This document shows positions 18,719-27,668 of a stretch of DNA of 64,000 nucleotides, piece by piece. Under the pieces are notes generated by a model that worked only from the letters and a program-made list of their open reading frames with translations, was not told the origin of the DNA and made no database searches. The DNA lies in assembly GCA_002399405.1 (NCBI GenBank), contig DHDP01000019.1, forward strand, positions 186,001 through 250,000, read 5' to 3'. The translations under genes were made by a program, and so were the position numbers. Each line of letters begins with the position of its first letter. Position 1 is the stretch's first letter. Origin of the DNA: Treponema sp. UBA4873 (GTDB lineage: Bacteria > Spirochaetota > Spirochaetia > Treponematales > Treponemataceae).

Positions 18719-19151
18719 TTCCGAGTTCTCCGTCGGCAATAGCCGCGACGTCGTCGAGAGCCTTCAGGAACAAAGGAATGTCTCCCGGTAAAGGTTCGGT
18801 AAGTTTGATGTTATCGAGCGAGCAGAGCTGCATCTGAGTGTCAATTTTCAGCATCGATTCCCGAAGAGATGGCTCAATGCTGATGAGACGTTCCGCATAG
18901 TCAAGCAGGTCGCGCATGGTGTGATTGTGCGGAAGAAGACCGCGGTGCATGAACACGGCCATGAAATATGATTCTATTCCCATGGCGCATATGTTCCGTA
19001 CGATCGACGGCGTAAATACAGCCGGGCGGTTCCGTGCATTGTGCGCGGCCTTTTTATACCCTTTGCCCGAGGCGTACATTTTATCCCAGTCCTCAACCGG
19101 TTCTCGTTTATTGCCGAAAGTTTGTAATTCCATAGCGACATTATTATCCAT
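18693..19151 (-). CDS. Small HEPN-like protein upstream of the homocitrate synthase gene
   Basis: A 152-residue all-helical protein. The segment around residues 50-90 (VRNICAMGIESYFMAVFMHRG, then an H-x-H near MRDLLDYAERL) resembles HEPN-domain helices: an R-N near the first helix and a His followed by a LLxxAE helix. The assignment is by eye and tentative. It overlaps the homocitrate synthase start by 26 bases and is divergent from modA. HEPN proteins are often RNases or nucleotide-binding partners; a role with the molybdenum or homocitrate branch is only inferred from position. The start could also be TTG 19157. Confidence 0.55.
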   Translation of the reverse strand: MDNNVAMELQTFGNKREPVEDWDKMYASGKGYKKAAHNARNRPAVFTPSIVRNICAMGIESYFMAVFMHRGLLPHNHTMRDLLDYAERLISIEPSLRESMLKIDTQMQLCSLDNIKLTEPLPGDIPLFLKALDDVAAIADGELGSDAVSPHT

Positions 19152-19186
19152 ATTCAAAACTTACGTCAATAATTAATCGCCTGATC

Positions 19187-19217
19187 ATTATCGGCAAAAA
19201 ATGTTAAAAAACTACAA
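19187..19217 (-). promoter_or_regulatory. Possible promoter of the HEPN/homocitrate synthase genes
   Basis: On the minus strand a TTGTAG (or TGTAGT) -35 is followed by an 18-19 base spacer and a GATAAT -10. The -35 lies inside the CTACA-N4-TGTAG palindrome, so one regulator could block both this promoter and modA. Confidence 0.4.
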
Positions 19218-19228
19218 AAATGTAGTTT
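19209..19228. promoter_or_regulatory. CTACA-N4-TGTAG operator copy 1 (modA promoter)
   Basis: Perfect 8-base inverted repeat AAACTACA-AAAA-TGTAGTTT in the 128-base region between modA and the divergent HEPN gene. Its right arm touches the TTTACA -35 of modA, which favours repression. The same 14-base core recurs at 31175 and 35318. Confidence 0.7.
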
Positions 19229-19254
19229 ACACTTAATAATACATATTTTAGGAT
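19226..19254 (+). promoter_or_regulatory. Possible modA promoter
   Basis: TTTACA, a 17-base spacer, then TAGGAT, 26 bases before the modA start. The -10 is weak (4 of 6 matches), so this is a moderate call. A ribosome-binding site AAGGAG lies 8 bases before the ATG. Confidence 0.4.
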
Positions 19255-19279
19255 TCAAACGGGGTTACAAGGAGTATCT

Positions 19280-20074
19280 ATGAAGAAAAAAATTTATTTC
19301 GTCTTAGGTCTGCTGCTTGCAACGTCATGTCTGTTCGCAGCGACAAAAAAGAAAGAAACGAAAAAAGCCGCCTCCGGCTCCATCGTTATTTCCGCTGCCG
19401 CCAGTCTTACCGACGCAATGAATGAAATTATCGTGCTGTACAACAAAACCGATCCGTCTTTGACAATTACTCCCGTATACGGAGCGTCGGGCACACTCAG
19501 AGCCCAGATTGAACAGGGTGCACCGGCCGACATTTTCTTCTCCGCGGCGGAATCGCACATGAAGAAACTTGCCGACGAAGGTCTCGTCATGGACGGGACG
19601 CTCTCCAGACTTCTCAAAAATGAAGTCGTCCTTATCGTTCCAAAAGACGGAAAAAGTACCGTCACATCGTTCGACTCGCTCACATCCGATTCTGTCAGGC
19701 ATATTGCAATAGGAGAACCGGAAAGCGTCCCTGCAGGAACGTATGCAAAGGAAACGCTTACGAAGCTCGGTACGTGGGATGCGCTGTCGGCCGCGGGAAA
19801 ACTTGTTTATTCTAAAGACGTGCGTCAGGTGCTTACCTATGTCGAACAGGGAGAAGCTGAGGCCGGGCTTGTCTATTCAACCGATGCGGCAGTCTCAAAC
19901 AAAGTGACGATTGTCTGCAACGCGCCCGAAGGTTCGCACACTCCCGTAATTTATCCAGTTGCAGTACTGAAAGCGACTCAGAATGAAAAAGGTGCAAAAG
20001 CTTTCTACACGTTCCTCACCGGTAAAGAGGCTCTTGCGGTGTTTGCAAAATACGGATTCCTTGCCGCACAATAA
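19280..20074 (+). CDS. modA: Molybdate ABC transporter substrate-binding protein
   Basis: Periplasmic molybdate receptor of 264 residues. A signal peptide ends near residue 20 (LLLATSCLFAA), possibly lipidated at the Cys of ATSC, and a Lys-rich linker follows. The ModA signature AAASLTDAMNE begins near residue 40; GASGTLRAQIEQGAPADIFFSA and the Tyr in LVYSTDAA follow, all typical of oxyanion binding. AAGGAG precedes the ATG. It heads modABC and supplies molybdenum for the nitrogenase genes next to it. Confidence 0.95.
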   Translation: MKKKIYFVLGLLLATSCLFAATKKKETKKAASGSIVISAAASLTDAMNEIIVLYNKTDPSLTITPVYGASGTLRAQIEQGAPADIFFSAAESHMKKLADEGLVMDGTLSRLLKNEVVLIVPKDGKSTVTSFDSLTSDSVRHIAIGEPESVPAGTYAKETLTKLGTWDALSAAGKLVYSKDVRQVLTYVEQGEAEAGLVYSTDAAVSNKVTIVCNAPEGSHTPVIYPVAVLKATQNEKGAKAFYTFLTGKEALAVFAKYGFLAAQ

Positions 20075-20080
20075 AAAGAA

Positions 20081-20740
20081 ATGGATCTGACACCGCTTTA
20101 CATTTCACTCCGCGCTTCCGTTTACGCTACCGTATTCGCCTTCATCAGCGGTACGCTTGCCGCATGGGGAGTCGTGCATATACAGGGAAAAGCGCGCGCT
20201 GTCGCCGACGGCATCTTTACGCTTCCGTTGGTGCTGCCGCCGACAGTGCTCGGATTTTTTCTTCTCTGCATATTCGGAACAAGAAGCTTCCTCGGACAGG
20301 CGCTGCTTAAAGTCGGAATACGGATTGTCTTCGACTGGAAGGGGACGGTCGCAGCGGCGACAGTAGTTGCGTTTCCGCTCGTTTACCGTACCGTCCGGGC
20401 GGCCTTCGAGCAGATAGACGAATCAATACTCAACGCCGCGCAGACGCTCGGAATAAGCGAATGGAAAATTTTCACGCGGATCCTCATTCCCGCGGCGCGC
20501 CCCGGCATAACGGCCGGTACGGTGCTTGCCTTTACGCGCGCTCTCGGCGAATTCGGCGCGACGCTCATGCTCGCCGGCGACATTCCAGGAAAAACCGAAA
20601 CGATTCCCGTTGCCATATGGTCCGCGGCATACGGAGGAAACATGAACAGGGCGCTCGTGTGGGTCGTCATCATCGTCGCCATATCATTCGCCACGATTAC
20701 CGCCATGAATCTGCTCGGGCAGGGAGTAAAAAGAAAATGA
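20081..20740 (+). CDS. modB: Molybdate ABC transporter permease
   Basis: Inner-membrane permease of 219 residues with five predicted helices. PLVLPPTVLGFFLL is a ModB hallmark and the EAA loop (AAQTLGISEWKIFTRILIPAARPGI, seen around residues 140-165) contacts the ATPase. It starts 6 bases after modA, with only a poor ribosome-binding site, and ends in a 4-base overlap with modC. Confidence 0.95.
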   Translation: MDLTPLYISLRASVYATVFAFISGTLAAWGVVHIQGKARAVADGIFTLPLVLPPTVLGFFLLCIFGTRSFLGQALLKVGIRIVFDWKGTVAAATVVAFPLVYRTVRAAFEQIDESILNAAQTLGISEWKIFTRILIPAARPGITAGTVLAFTRALGEFGATLMLAGDIPGKTETIPVAIWSAAYGGNMNRALVWVVIIVAISFATITAMNLLGQGVKRK

Positions 20741-21795
20741 GCATAGAAATCGCAGTCAGAAAAAAACTTCACAATTTCGACCTCGATGTTTCGTTCACCG
20801 CGGAAAACGAATATCTGGGACTGCTCGGGGCGTCAGGCTGCGGTAAAAGCATGACGCTCAAGTGTATTGCCGGAATAGAGAAACCCGACAGCGGATATAT
20901 ACGGATTAACGGGCGCACGGTATTCGATTCGGAGAAAAAAATTAATATAAAACCGGGCGAACGCAAATGCGGTTTCCTTTTCCAGAACTACGCGCTGTTT
21001 CCCACGATGACGATTGCGCAGAATATAGAGCTCGTCCTTCATCGGTTTCCGGCGGCGCAGCGGAAGGAAAAGACGGCAGCCGTTCTGTCACGGTTCGGCA
21101 TCGCGGAATTCGCCGGCAGAAAATGCACCGAACTGAGCGGCGGACAGCAGCAGCGCGCCGCGCTCGCACGCATCATGGTCAACAATCCCGAAATAATCAT
21201 GCTCGACGAACCGTTTTCCGCGCTCGATTCTTTTGTGAAGCAGCAGACAGAGACGAACCTCATAAACATGATGGAGGGATTCAACCGGACTGTTCTGTTC
21301 GTGTCGCACGACCGCGACGAGATATACCGTATATGCGACAACATAGCGGTCATTTCCGACGGAACTATCTGCAGAAAGGGAACGTGCAGAGACGTTTTCG
21401 TCGATCCCCAGACTGTCGCCGCTGCGCGGCTTACCGGATGCAAAAATATCGCCGGGTACAAAAGGACCGGACAGCGCAGCATTTTTGTTGCCGACTGGAA
21501 CATAGAGATGCAGACCGCTGCGGACGTCCCGTACGAAAAAGGATACGTCGGAATCAGGGCTCACTACATGCACAAATCAGACTGTACTGATCTTATTAAT
21601 TGTTATGTTTTTACCGTAAAGCAGCGGCTGAAGTCGCCTTTCAGTATATCGGCATATATTTCAAGTCCCGGCTCGCCGGTTCCGATAGACTGGGAAATCG
21701 CCGTCAATAACGGAACTATTACTTCGGACACGCCTTTCAACGCCGAGGAAAAAATCTGCATACCGCCGGAATCGATTATGTTTCTGACCGAGTGA
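20737..21795 (+). CDS. modC: Molybdate ABC transporter ATP-binding protein
   Basis: ATPase of 352 residues: Walker A GASGCGKS near residue 35, signature LSGGQQQR, Walker B IIMLDEP and switch His in VSHDRDEIYR. The C-terminal 120 residues form a TOBE-like region but look diverged from a classic Mop domain. The true start is ATG 20737 (MSIEIAVRKK), overlapping modB; the longer upstream frame is shadow sequence. It converges with the ferredoxin gene, whose stop lies 5 bases away, with no clear terminator between them. Confidence 0.93.
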   Translation: MSIEIAVRKKLHNFDLDVSFTAENEYLGLLGASGCGKSMTLKCIAGIEKPDSGYIRINGRTVFDSEKKINIKPGERKCGFLFQNYALFPTMTIAQNIELVLHRFPAAQRKEKTAAVLSRFGIAEFAGRKCTELSGGQQQRAALARIMVNNPEIIMLDEPFSALDSFVKQQTETNLINMMEGFNRTVLFVSHDRDEIYRICDNIAVISDGTICRKGTCRDVFVDPQTVAAARLTGCKNIAGYKRTGQRSIFVADWNIEMQTAADVPYEKGYVGIRAHYMHKSDCTDLINCYVFTVKQRLKSPFSISAYISSPGSPVPIDWEIAVNNGTITSDTPFNAEEKICIPPESIMFLTE

Positions 21796-21799
21796 AAAA

Positions 21800-22105
21800 T
21801 CACGCTATAAGATGTGCAGAATCAGGTTTTCCGTTTTCTATTGAATCAAGGACGGCGTCTATGGCGTCTTCGCTGTCTATATGTCCGTAATACCATCCTT
21901 CCGGGTATACGATTACGGCGGGGCCCCTGTCGCACAGCTTCAGGCAGCCGGTACTCGACACTGCCGCGTCAATGCCGCGGTCGCCTATTTCCTGTTCAAG
22001 ATACTGCATCAGCTGCATTGAACCGCCTTTATTGCACACTCCCTGCGGAGCTCCGTTCATGCGGAATGATCCGCATACAAAAACGTGATGTGAAGGTTTA
22101 CTCAT
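21800..22105 (-). CDS. [2Fe-2S] thioredoxin-like ferredoxin of the nif operon
   Basis: Small electron carrier of 101 residues of the thioredoxin-fold ferredoxin family. Four cysteines follow the family spacing: Cys11 and the Cys in GVCNKGG, then TGCLKLCDRGP. Proteins of this family sit after nifB in several clostridial nif operons and are thought to support FeMo-co assembly or electron supply. It follows nifB by 28 bases and is the last gene of the nif operon. A shared promoter is not seen, so it is probably read through from nifB. Confidence 0.88.
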   Translation of the reverse strand: MSKPSHHVFVCGSFRMNGAPQGVCNKGGSMQLMQYLEQEIGDRGIDAAVSSTGCLKLCDRGPAVIVYPEGWYYGHIDSEDAIDAVLDSIENGKPDSAHLIA

Positions 22106-22133
22106 TTTGACCTCGTTTCTTTATTATTAATAT

Positions 22134-23411
22134 TTACTGACAGCCGGCACCCGTACCGCCGCAGCCTTTTCCCATTCCGCATACACCCGCCGGTTTTCTG
22201 CATATCTCCGGTACCTTTCCCGTCCGTATAAGAAAACCGGCGCCTTCTTCAACAAGCCCTTCCATTACAATAACGGAGAGTCCTTCCTTATTAAGCACGC
22301 GGACGGGAGCTTCTCCGCAGCCGGAACAAAGCAGTGCGAAGCAGTCGGAAAAGCAGGAGGCAAGCGCTTTCCAGCGTTCGTCTCCTGCTCCGGGGACGGG
22401 AGTCGGACGTTCCGTCACAAGCTCGAGCGTTCCGCCTGCCGTCATGCGGTAAATCCACAGTTCCGACGCCTCTCCGAGATGCTGATTTACGAACAACCCG
22501 TCCCTGCTTGCAACGGCGACGTACGGACGTTCATCAGTCGGGCTGACTTTTGAAGCGTCGTCGAGCATCCGTACAATTTCAGCATTATTTTCTTCGCCGA
22601 TTAAACCGACCGCATCGGCGCGGCAGCGTGCACAGTGGCACATCTGTTCAAGATGAACTGTGCACGCTTTCCGGACGTCCGCCATATTTTCCGGCGACGG
22701 CGAAAGACGGCCTTCGAAACTGCTTCCTTCGACGCACATCATCGGAATGCAGTTCTGGATTACGGCGCCGAGATTTTTGCAGTAACGCGCTACTTCTCCG
22801 GCATGCGCGTCGTTGATGCCGGGAATTACGACGGTATTTATTTTAATAAGAATTCCGGCGTCATGAAGAGCTTTGATCGCCGCCGTCTGGTTCTCAAGCA
22901 GAACTTCCGCTCCCTCCGCCCCGCGGTACACGTGCGGCCCCGAACGTACCCAGCTGTAAATCTGCGCGCCTATTTCAGGGCTTACGGCGTTCACGGTGAG
23001 CGTCACATGTGAAACGTTCAGTTTTCTGATGCGGTCCACATACGGCGCTATGTTCAGACCGTTTGAGGCAAGGCAGAGTATTTTTTCAGGATACGCGGCT
23101 CCGACGCGTTCGAGCGTTTCCATCGTCTCGTCGGGATTGGCGAACGGGTCTCCGGGACCGGCTATTCCGACAACGCTGATGTTCGGCACTTTCTGCAGCA
23201 CTTTATCGAGATAGGCTAGCGCCTGCGCCGGTGAAAGCACCGAGCTTGTGACGCCCGGACGCGTTTCATTCACGCAGTCGTATTTACGGTTGCAGAAATT
23301 ACACTGAACGTTGCACTTCGGAGCAACGGGAAGATGAATGCGTCCCGTCGAATGACGGACGGCCGCGTTAAAACACGGATGATTACCGAAATCAAACTGA
23401 TGCTCTGTCAT
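22134..23411 (-). CDS. nifB: Nitrogenase cofactor biosynthesis radical SAM protein NifB
   Basis: Builds NifB-co, the 8Fe-9S-C precursor of FeMo-co. 425 residues. The radical SAM cluster motif is CNVQCNFC near residue 32, with the extra Cys in KYDC. Early His in FGNHPCFN and GIAGPGDPFAN are typical of NifB. The C-terminal third is a NifX-like dinitrogenase cofactor-binding domain, ending in a Gly/Cys-rich tail. The start ATG 23411 overlaps the nifN stop (ATGA); the longer frame to 23468 runs inside nifN. Confidence 0.95.
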   Translation of the reverse strand: MTEHQFDFGNHPCFNAAVRHSTGRIHLPVAPKCNVQCNFCNRKYDCVNETRPGVTSSVLSPAQALAYLDKVLQKVPNISVVGIAGPGDPFANPDETMETLERVGAAYPEKILCLASNGLNIAPYVDRIRKLNVSHVTLTVNAVSPEIGAQIYSWVRSGPHVYRGAEGAEVLLENQTAAIKALHDAGILIKINTVVIPGINDAHAGEVARYCKNLGAVIQNCIPMMCVEGSSFEGRLSPSPENMADVRKACTVHLEQMCHCARCRADAVGLIGEENNAEIVRMLDDASKVSPTDERPYVAVASRDGLFVNQHLGEASELWIYRMTAGGTLELVTERPTPVPGAGDERWKALASCFSDCFALLCSGCGEAPVRVLNKEGLSVIVMEGLVEEGAGFLIRTGKVPEICRKPAGVCGMGKGCGGTGAGCQ

Positions 23412-24817
23412 ACGTAGCTCCATCCTTTGCCGGCCTTCTCCTGTTTGTGCTGCATAAGCGCGTTGCACACAAGGTCGAATAAGTTCAGCGTTCCCCGGTA
23501 TCCGAGTGTGAGAATACGCTGACCGCCTATTCTGTCGTGAATCGGAAATCCGCAGCGGACGAGCGGAACGTTCAGACGCCGGGAAAGATACAGTCCCTTG
23601 CTGTTTCCCACGACAATATCGGGTTCGAGAGAACGGGCCTTTTCAAGCATCGTCTCAAAGTCGGTGTCGTCGCTCACGGTTTCAAGTTTCTGCGGCGTTC
23701 CCGATTCCGTAACAGTCTTCTGCGCTCCCGTCGCAGCGAGGACAGGAACAATTCCGATTTCCCTGAGGAACGCGCACATCGCAAGTACAAAATCCTCGTC
23801 GCCGTATACGACCGCACGCTTTCCGAAACAGTATTTGTGACCGTCGATATACGCGTCTATAAGTCTGCCGCGTATTTCCGTCTGACTGTCCGGTACAGGT
23901 TTTCCCGTACATGCGGTTAGCGCCGCAAAAAACGCGTCGGTGTTCTCAATCCCGACGGGAATCAGCACCTGATGCAGCGGCACGCCGCAGACGTCCTGAA
24001 GCCAGAGCCCCGCGTTCTGCTCGTTGAGTACCGCCTTTCCGAGGTACACCGTTCCCGCCGCCTTTCCCATATTGTAAACATCGCCGAGCTTCGTACCGCC
24101 GTCGGGAAGCTTTTCATATTCCTCCCACGACGGACCGTCAAGGCTCCTCGAATAATCGGGAAGAAGCGTGTACGGTACACCGTATTCTTTCATAATCGAA
24201 TGGACCTCGCGGAGGTCCTCCGGCGATACGAGACCGGAAATAATATTAACGCTTTCGCCTTTCGTTTCCCGCCGTACGGCCGGAACTGTTTTCGTCACGA
24301 CCGAATGGATGGCCGTATGAAAGCCGTTTATGTGCGTCCCCTTGTAAGAGGGAGTCGAGGCATAGAATACGGCAGGACTCCGGAGTTCCGGATGAGATTC
24401 CCGAAAAGATTCGCGCTCCGCCGTATATTGACGGAGGATGAGCGGAATGTCGTCGCCTATCGTTTCCGAAAGGCACGTCGACGTAATTCCGACAGCTTCC
24501 GGTTTATACTGCCTCGTCACGTTGTCGAGCGCCGTACTCAGATTTTCCTTTCCGCCGAATATCGCGGTCGCCTCCGTGAAGTTAGACGACGCAATGTCTA
24601 TCGGTTCGCGGAAATGACTGATGACGTACCGCCGTATGTACGTCGCACATCCCTGCGAACCGTGGATAAGCGGTATGCATCCCTGTATGCCGCGGTACGC
24701 TATGCTCGCACCGAGCGGCGCGCACATTTTGCATCCGTTGCGTGCCGACACGAAATGATGAGCCGGCGCAGCTTCCGGGACTGATTTGACTGTAACGGCA
24801 GACACTGTTTTGCTCAT
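23408..24817 (-). CDS. nifN: Nitrogenase cofactor scaffold subunit NifN
   Basis: Beta-type subunit of the NifEN scaffold on which FeMo-co matures, 469 residues. The N-terminal cysteines NGCKMCAPLGA and GSQGCATYIRR are the P-cluster-type positions; TSTCLSETIGDD supplies the third Cys. NifK-like catalytic residues are otherwise reduced, as usual for NifN. The start overlaps the nifE stop by ATGA. It is separate from nifB here, unlike the fused nifN-B of some clostridia. Confidence 0.94.
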   Translation of the reverse strand: MSKTVSAVTVKSVPEAAPAHHFVSARNGCKMCAPLGASIAYRGIQGCIPLIHGSQGCATYIRRYVISHFREPIDIASSNFTEATAIFGGKENLSTALDNVTRQYKPEAVGITSTCLSETIGDDIPLILRQYTAERESFRESHPELRSPAVFYASTPSYKGTHINGFHTAIHSVVTKTVPAVRRETKGESVNIISGLVSPEDLREVHSIMKEYGVPYTLLPDYSRSLDGPSWEEYEKLPDGGTKLGDVYNMGKAAGTVYLGKAVLNEQNAGLWLQDVCGVPLHQVLIPVGIENTDAFFAALTACTGKPVPDSQTEIRGRLIDAYIDGHKYCFGKRAVVYGDEDFVLAMCAFLREIGIVPVLAATGAQKTVTESGTPQKLETVSDDTDFETMLEKARSLEPDIVVGNSKGLYLSRRLNVPLVRCGFPIHDRIGGQRILTLGYRGTLNLFDLVCNALMQHKQEKAGKGWSYV

Positions 24818-26259
24818 TTCTGACCTCCCGCCGCTGCGGCAATTCCGGTTTCATCAATATTGATTCCGCCGCCGCTTTCTTTTTCTTCAAACAGCTCGCT
24901 TCTGTCCCGTATCCGTGCAGCTCTGATTCGTGCCGGAGAATATTTCCACACCGGGCTCATGAGCGATGAATATACTTCCTCCGCGAAATTCAGCATGCCT
25001 TCGTAACATGCGAGCGGTTCCTTCCGTTCGTGATTGTGGTCGACGAATCCTATCCCCATCTTGTACGCAATGGGCCGTTCCTTCACTCCGCCGATTAATA
25101 ATTCCGCGCCCTTCTCGAGTATGAACTTCGACAGCTCCAGCGGATTTGTGTCGTCGAGAATGACCGTTCCCGGAAGCGTGATTGATTTCAGATAGTCGTA
25201 ATCCTCTTTCGTTCCCGTCTGAGAGCCGACGACGACAGTCTCCATGCCCAGATGTCTGAGCGCCTTGACGAGCGAGAACGCTTTAAACGAACCGCCGACG
25301 TACGCCGCCGCAGTTTTTCCCTGCAGCGCCTTTTTATACGGTTCCAGTTTCGTAAGCAGTTCGGGAACGTCGTGCTGAACGACGGCGCGGGTCCTTTCCA
25401 TAATCGATTTGTCTTCCATACGTTCCGCAACGTCGTAAAGCGCCTGCGTCATGTCTTCAATGCCGAAATACGACACGCGGATATACGGAATGCCGTATTC
25501 TTCCTGCATCATTTCGGCAAGGTGAACCATAGAGCCGCTGCATTGTACGACGTTGAGCGCCGCGCGGTGCGCCCGGCGGAGCTGCGCTATACGCCCGTCG
25601 CCGGTTATTGTTGCAACGACCTCAACGCCCATACGCTTATAATAATTTTCGATGAGCCACGTCTCTCCCGCAAGATTAAAGTCGCCCAATATGTTAATAC
25701 TGTTCCGGGATACGGGAGTCCCGTTATCGGTTCCGATCAGTTTGAAAATCGCATCGCACGCGGCGCGGTACCCGTCTTTCTTCGTTCCCTTGAAGCCCTC
25801 CGAATGAACGGGCAGCACGGGTATGCCTTTCTCCTTCTCGACGCGCCTGCACACTGCGTCCATATCGTCGCCGATAAGTCCGACGATGCACGTTCCGTAC
25901 ACGAAGGCGGCGTTCGGTTTATATTCGTCGATGAGCTCGCACAGCACCGCGTACAATTTCTTTTCGCCGCCGTAAATGACTTCGTTTTCCCGTATGTCGG
26001 TCGAAAAGCACATTCTGTGCAGTTCCGGTCCGCTCGAAACGGAACCGCGCAGGTCCCACGTATAAGCGGCGCACCCTATCGGTCCGTGAATAATATGCAC
26101 TGCGTCGGCAATCGGATAGAGAACGACGCGCGAGCCGCAGAACACGCACGCGCGCTGACTCACGGAGCCTGCCGCGCTTGCTTTATTTCCGACAACCTCA
26201 AAATTGTCCTGACCGTTTATAAATACCTGTTTTTTACGGGATTCAAGAACTTCAAACAT
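24814..26259 (-). CDS. nifE: Nitrogenase cofactor scaffold subunit NifE
   Basis: Alpha-type subunit of NifEN, 481 residues. Cysteine positions are CVFCGSRVVL, GPIGCAAYTWD and YGTCIVGLIGDD. The His-ligand region matches SEGFKGTKKDGY rather than the GHH of NifD, as expected for a scaffold subunit. A Gly-rich tail ends the protein. It starts 32 bases after nifK. Confidence 0.94.
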   Translation of the reverse strand: MFEVLESRKKQVFINGQDNFEVVGNKASAAGSVSQRACVFCGSRVVLYPIADAVHIIHGPIGCAAYTWDLRGSVSSGPELHRMCFSTDIRENEVIYGGEKKLYAVLCELIDEYKPNAAFVYGTCIVGLIGDDMDAVCRRVEKEKGIPVLPVHSEGFKGTKKDGYRAACDAIFKLIGTDNGTPVSRNSINILGDFNLAGETWLIENYYKRMGVEVVATITGDGRIAQLRRAHRAALNVVQCSGSMVHLAEMMQEEYGIPYIRVSYFGIEDMTQALYDVAERMEDKSIMERTRAVVQHDVPELLTKLEPYKKALQGKTAAAYVGGSFKAFSLVKALRHLGMETVVVGSQTGTKEDYDYLKSITLPGTVILDDTNPLELSKFILEKGAELLIGGVKERPIAYKMGIGFVDHNHERKEPLACYEGMLNFAEEVYSSLMSPVWKYSPARIRAARIRDRSELFEEKESGGGINIDETGIAAAAGGQK

Positions 26260-26291
26260 AGTCGATCTCCTATACCGTCCGGCAGTCTGTT

Positions 26292-27668
26292 CTACATGAT
26301 GTATTCCACGTCTTCGTCCCTGCAGTCGCGGTCCTGTCTGTCCATAATCGCTTCAAGAACTCTGCACAGCAGCCTCATGCCGCCCCGGTACCCCGTGACG
26401 GGCATATACTGCTGTCCTATCCTGTCGTAGATCGGGAATCCGATCCGCACGAGCGGAATGTCCTCATCGCGGGCAATCGCTTTCGTATATGAGTTTCCCA
26501 TAAGCAGATCGGGCTTTTCGTTTTTTATAAGCTGATGCAGATAGAACAGATCGGCGCACTCACCAGTCTTAACAACCGCCTGCGGTCCGCATATTTCCCT
26601 GAGTCTGTTCTCCCATGCTTCGGACGTCGGCGTACCTGATACGGCGTGAATCACTTCCATATCGTTTTCCCTGCAGAACCGGCACATGCCGAGAATTACG
26701 TCGGGATCACCGGCGATGGAAACTTTTCTTCCGTTCAGATACTGATTCTTGTCGATCATCGCGTCGAGCAGCTGTCCGCGCTCAAGTTCGAGGCTTTCCG
26801 GTACGGCCGCTCCGCATTTCTCATGGACAAGATTAATAAATTCGTCCGTCGCCTTAAGGCCGATCGGCAGGTCAGCGATTTCCATGGGAACTTTGAATTT
26901 GGAATTCAGCAGCTTCGGAGCCGCTTCCGCACCAATCTGTCCGAGACCGATTGAGAGGGAGCTGTCGCCCATGCTGTAAATCTGTTCCTTCGTCGTACCG
27001 CCCTTCGGAAACATGCGGAACTTTCCGTCCATCGGGCCGTTTACGACGTCGGAAGTGTCGGGCAGCATGATGAACTTCACACCCATTTCGGAAAGCATGC
27101 GCTTTATTTCCGTCATGTCACTCGGCTCGATAAACGTCGGAATAATGTTAATACGGCCGTTCGGCGTTCCGCTCTTCTTCGTCAGGTACGAGATAAAGCT
27201 CGTCGTCATGTTCGAAAAACCCGTAATGTGGCTTCCCTTGAACGACGGAGTATTCGTGTGAAGAACTATTTTTCCCTGCGGAACGCGACCTTCCTGATAT
27301 GCGTTTTTAATAATCTGTCCCAGATCGTCGCCGATAACCTCCGACAGACAGGTCGTATGAACGGCTATGATGTCGGGATTGTACAGCGTAAAAATGTTTT
27401 TTATCGCTTCGTTCAGGTTCGCCATACCGCCGAACACCGACGAACCTTCCGAGAAAGAGCTTGTCGTCGCCATGATCGGGTCGTCGTAATGGCGGGTGAG
27501 ACTGCTGCGGTGATACGCGCAGCATCCCTGCGATCCGTGGCTGTGGGGCAGGCAGTTATGCACTCCGAGCGCTGCGTACATTGCGCCTATAGGCTGGCAG
27601 GTTTTTGCAGCGTTGATTGTCAATGCCTGCCGTTCGATCACTTTTTCAGGTGTATGTCGTAAGTACAT
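26292..27668 (-). CDS. nifK: Nitrogenase molybdenum-iron protein beta chain NifK
   Basis: Beta subunit of dinitrogenase, 458 residues, short as in anaerobes (Azotobacter NifK has about 520 because of an N-terminal extension). P-cluster cysteines are in TCQPIGAMYA, SQGCCAYHR and TTCLSEVIGDDL, and the serine region is SSFSEGSSVFGG. Start and nifD stop share one base (TAATG), so translation is coupled. Confidence 0.96.
   Translation of the reverse strand: MYLRHTPEKVIERQALTINAAKTCQPIGAMYAALGVHNCLPHSHGSQGCCAYHRSSLTRHYDDPIMATTSSFSEGSSVFGGMANLNEAIKNIFTLYNPDIIAVHTTCLSEVIGDDLGQIIKNAYQEGRVPQGKIVLHTNTPSFKGSHITGFSNMTTSFISYLTKKSGTPNGRINIIPTFIEPSDMTEIKRMLSEMGVKFIMLPDTSDVVNGPMDGKFRMFPKGGTTKEQIYSMGDSSLSIGLGQIGAEAAPKLLNSKFKVPMEIADLPIGLKATDEFINLVHEKCGAAVPESLELERGQLLDAMIDKNQYLNGRKVSIAGDPDVILGMCRFCRENDMEVIHAVSGTPTSEAWENRLREICGPQAVVKTGECADLFYLHQLIKNEKPDLLMGNSYTKAIARDEDIPLVRIGFPIYDRIGQQYMPVTGYRGGMRLLCRVLEAIMDRQDRDCRDEDVEYIM

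Noticed and set aside
19209..19228. Reading the palindrome as a BlaI/CopY or ModE operator
   Set aside because: CopY boxes have a 2-base spacer and target copper genes; ModE sites have a different core, and no modE, blaI or copY gene is in the window. Left as an unassigned motif.
25252..26430. A 392-codon plus-strand frame over nifE and the end of nifK
   Set aside because: Shadow of nifE; no motif, and it crosses the boundary of two real genes.
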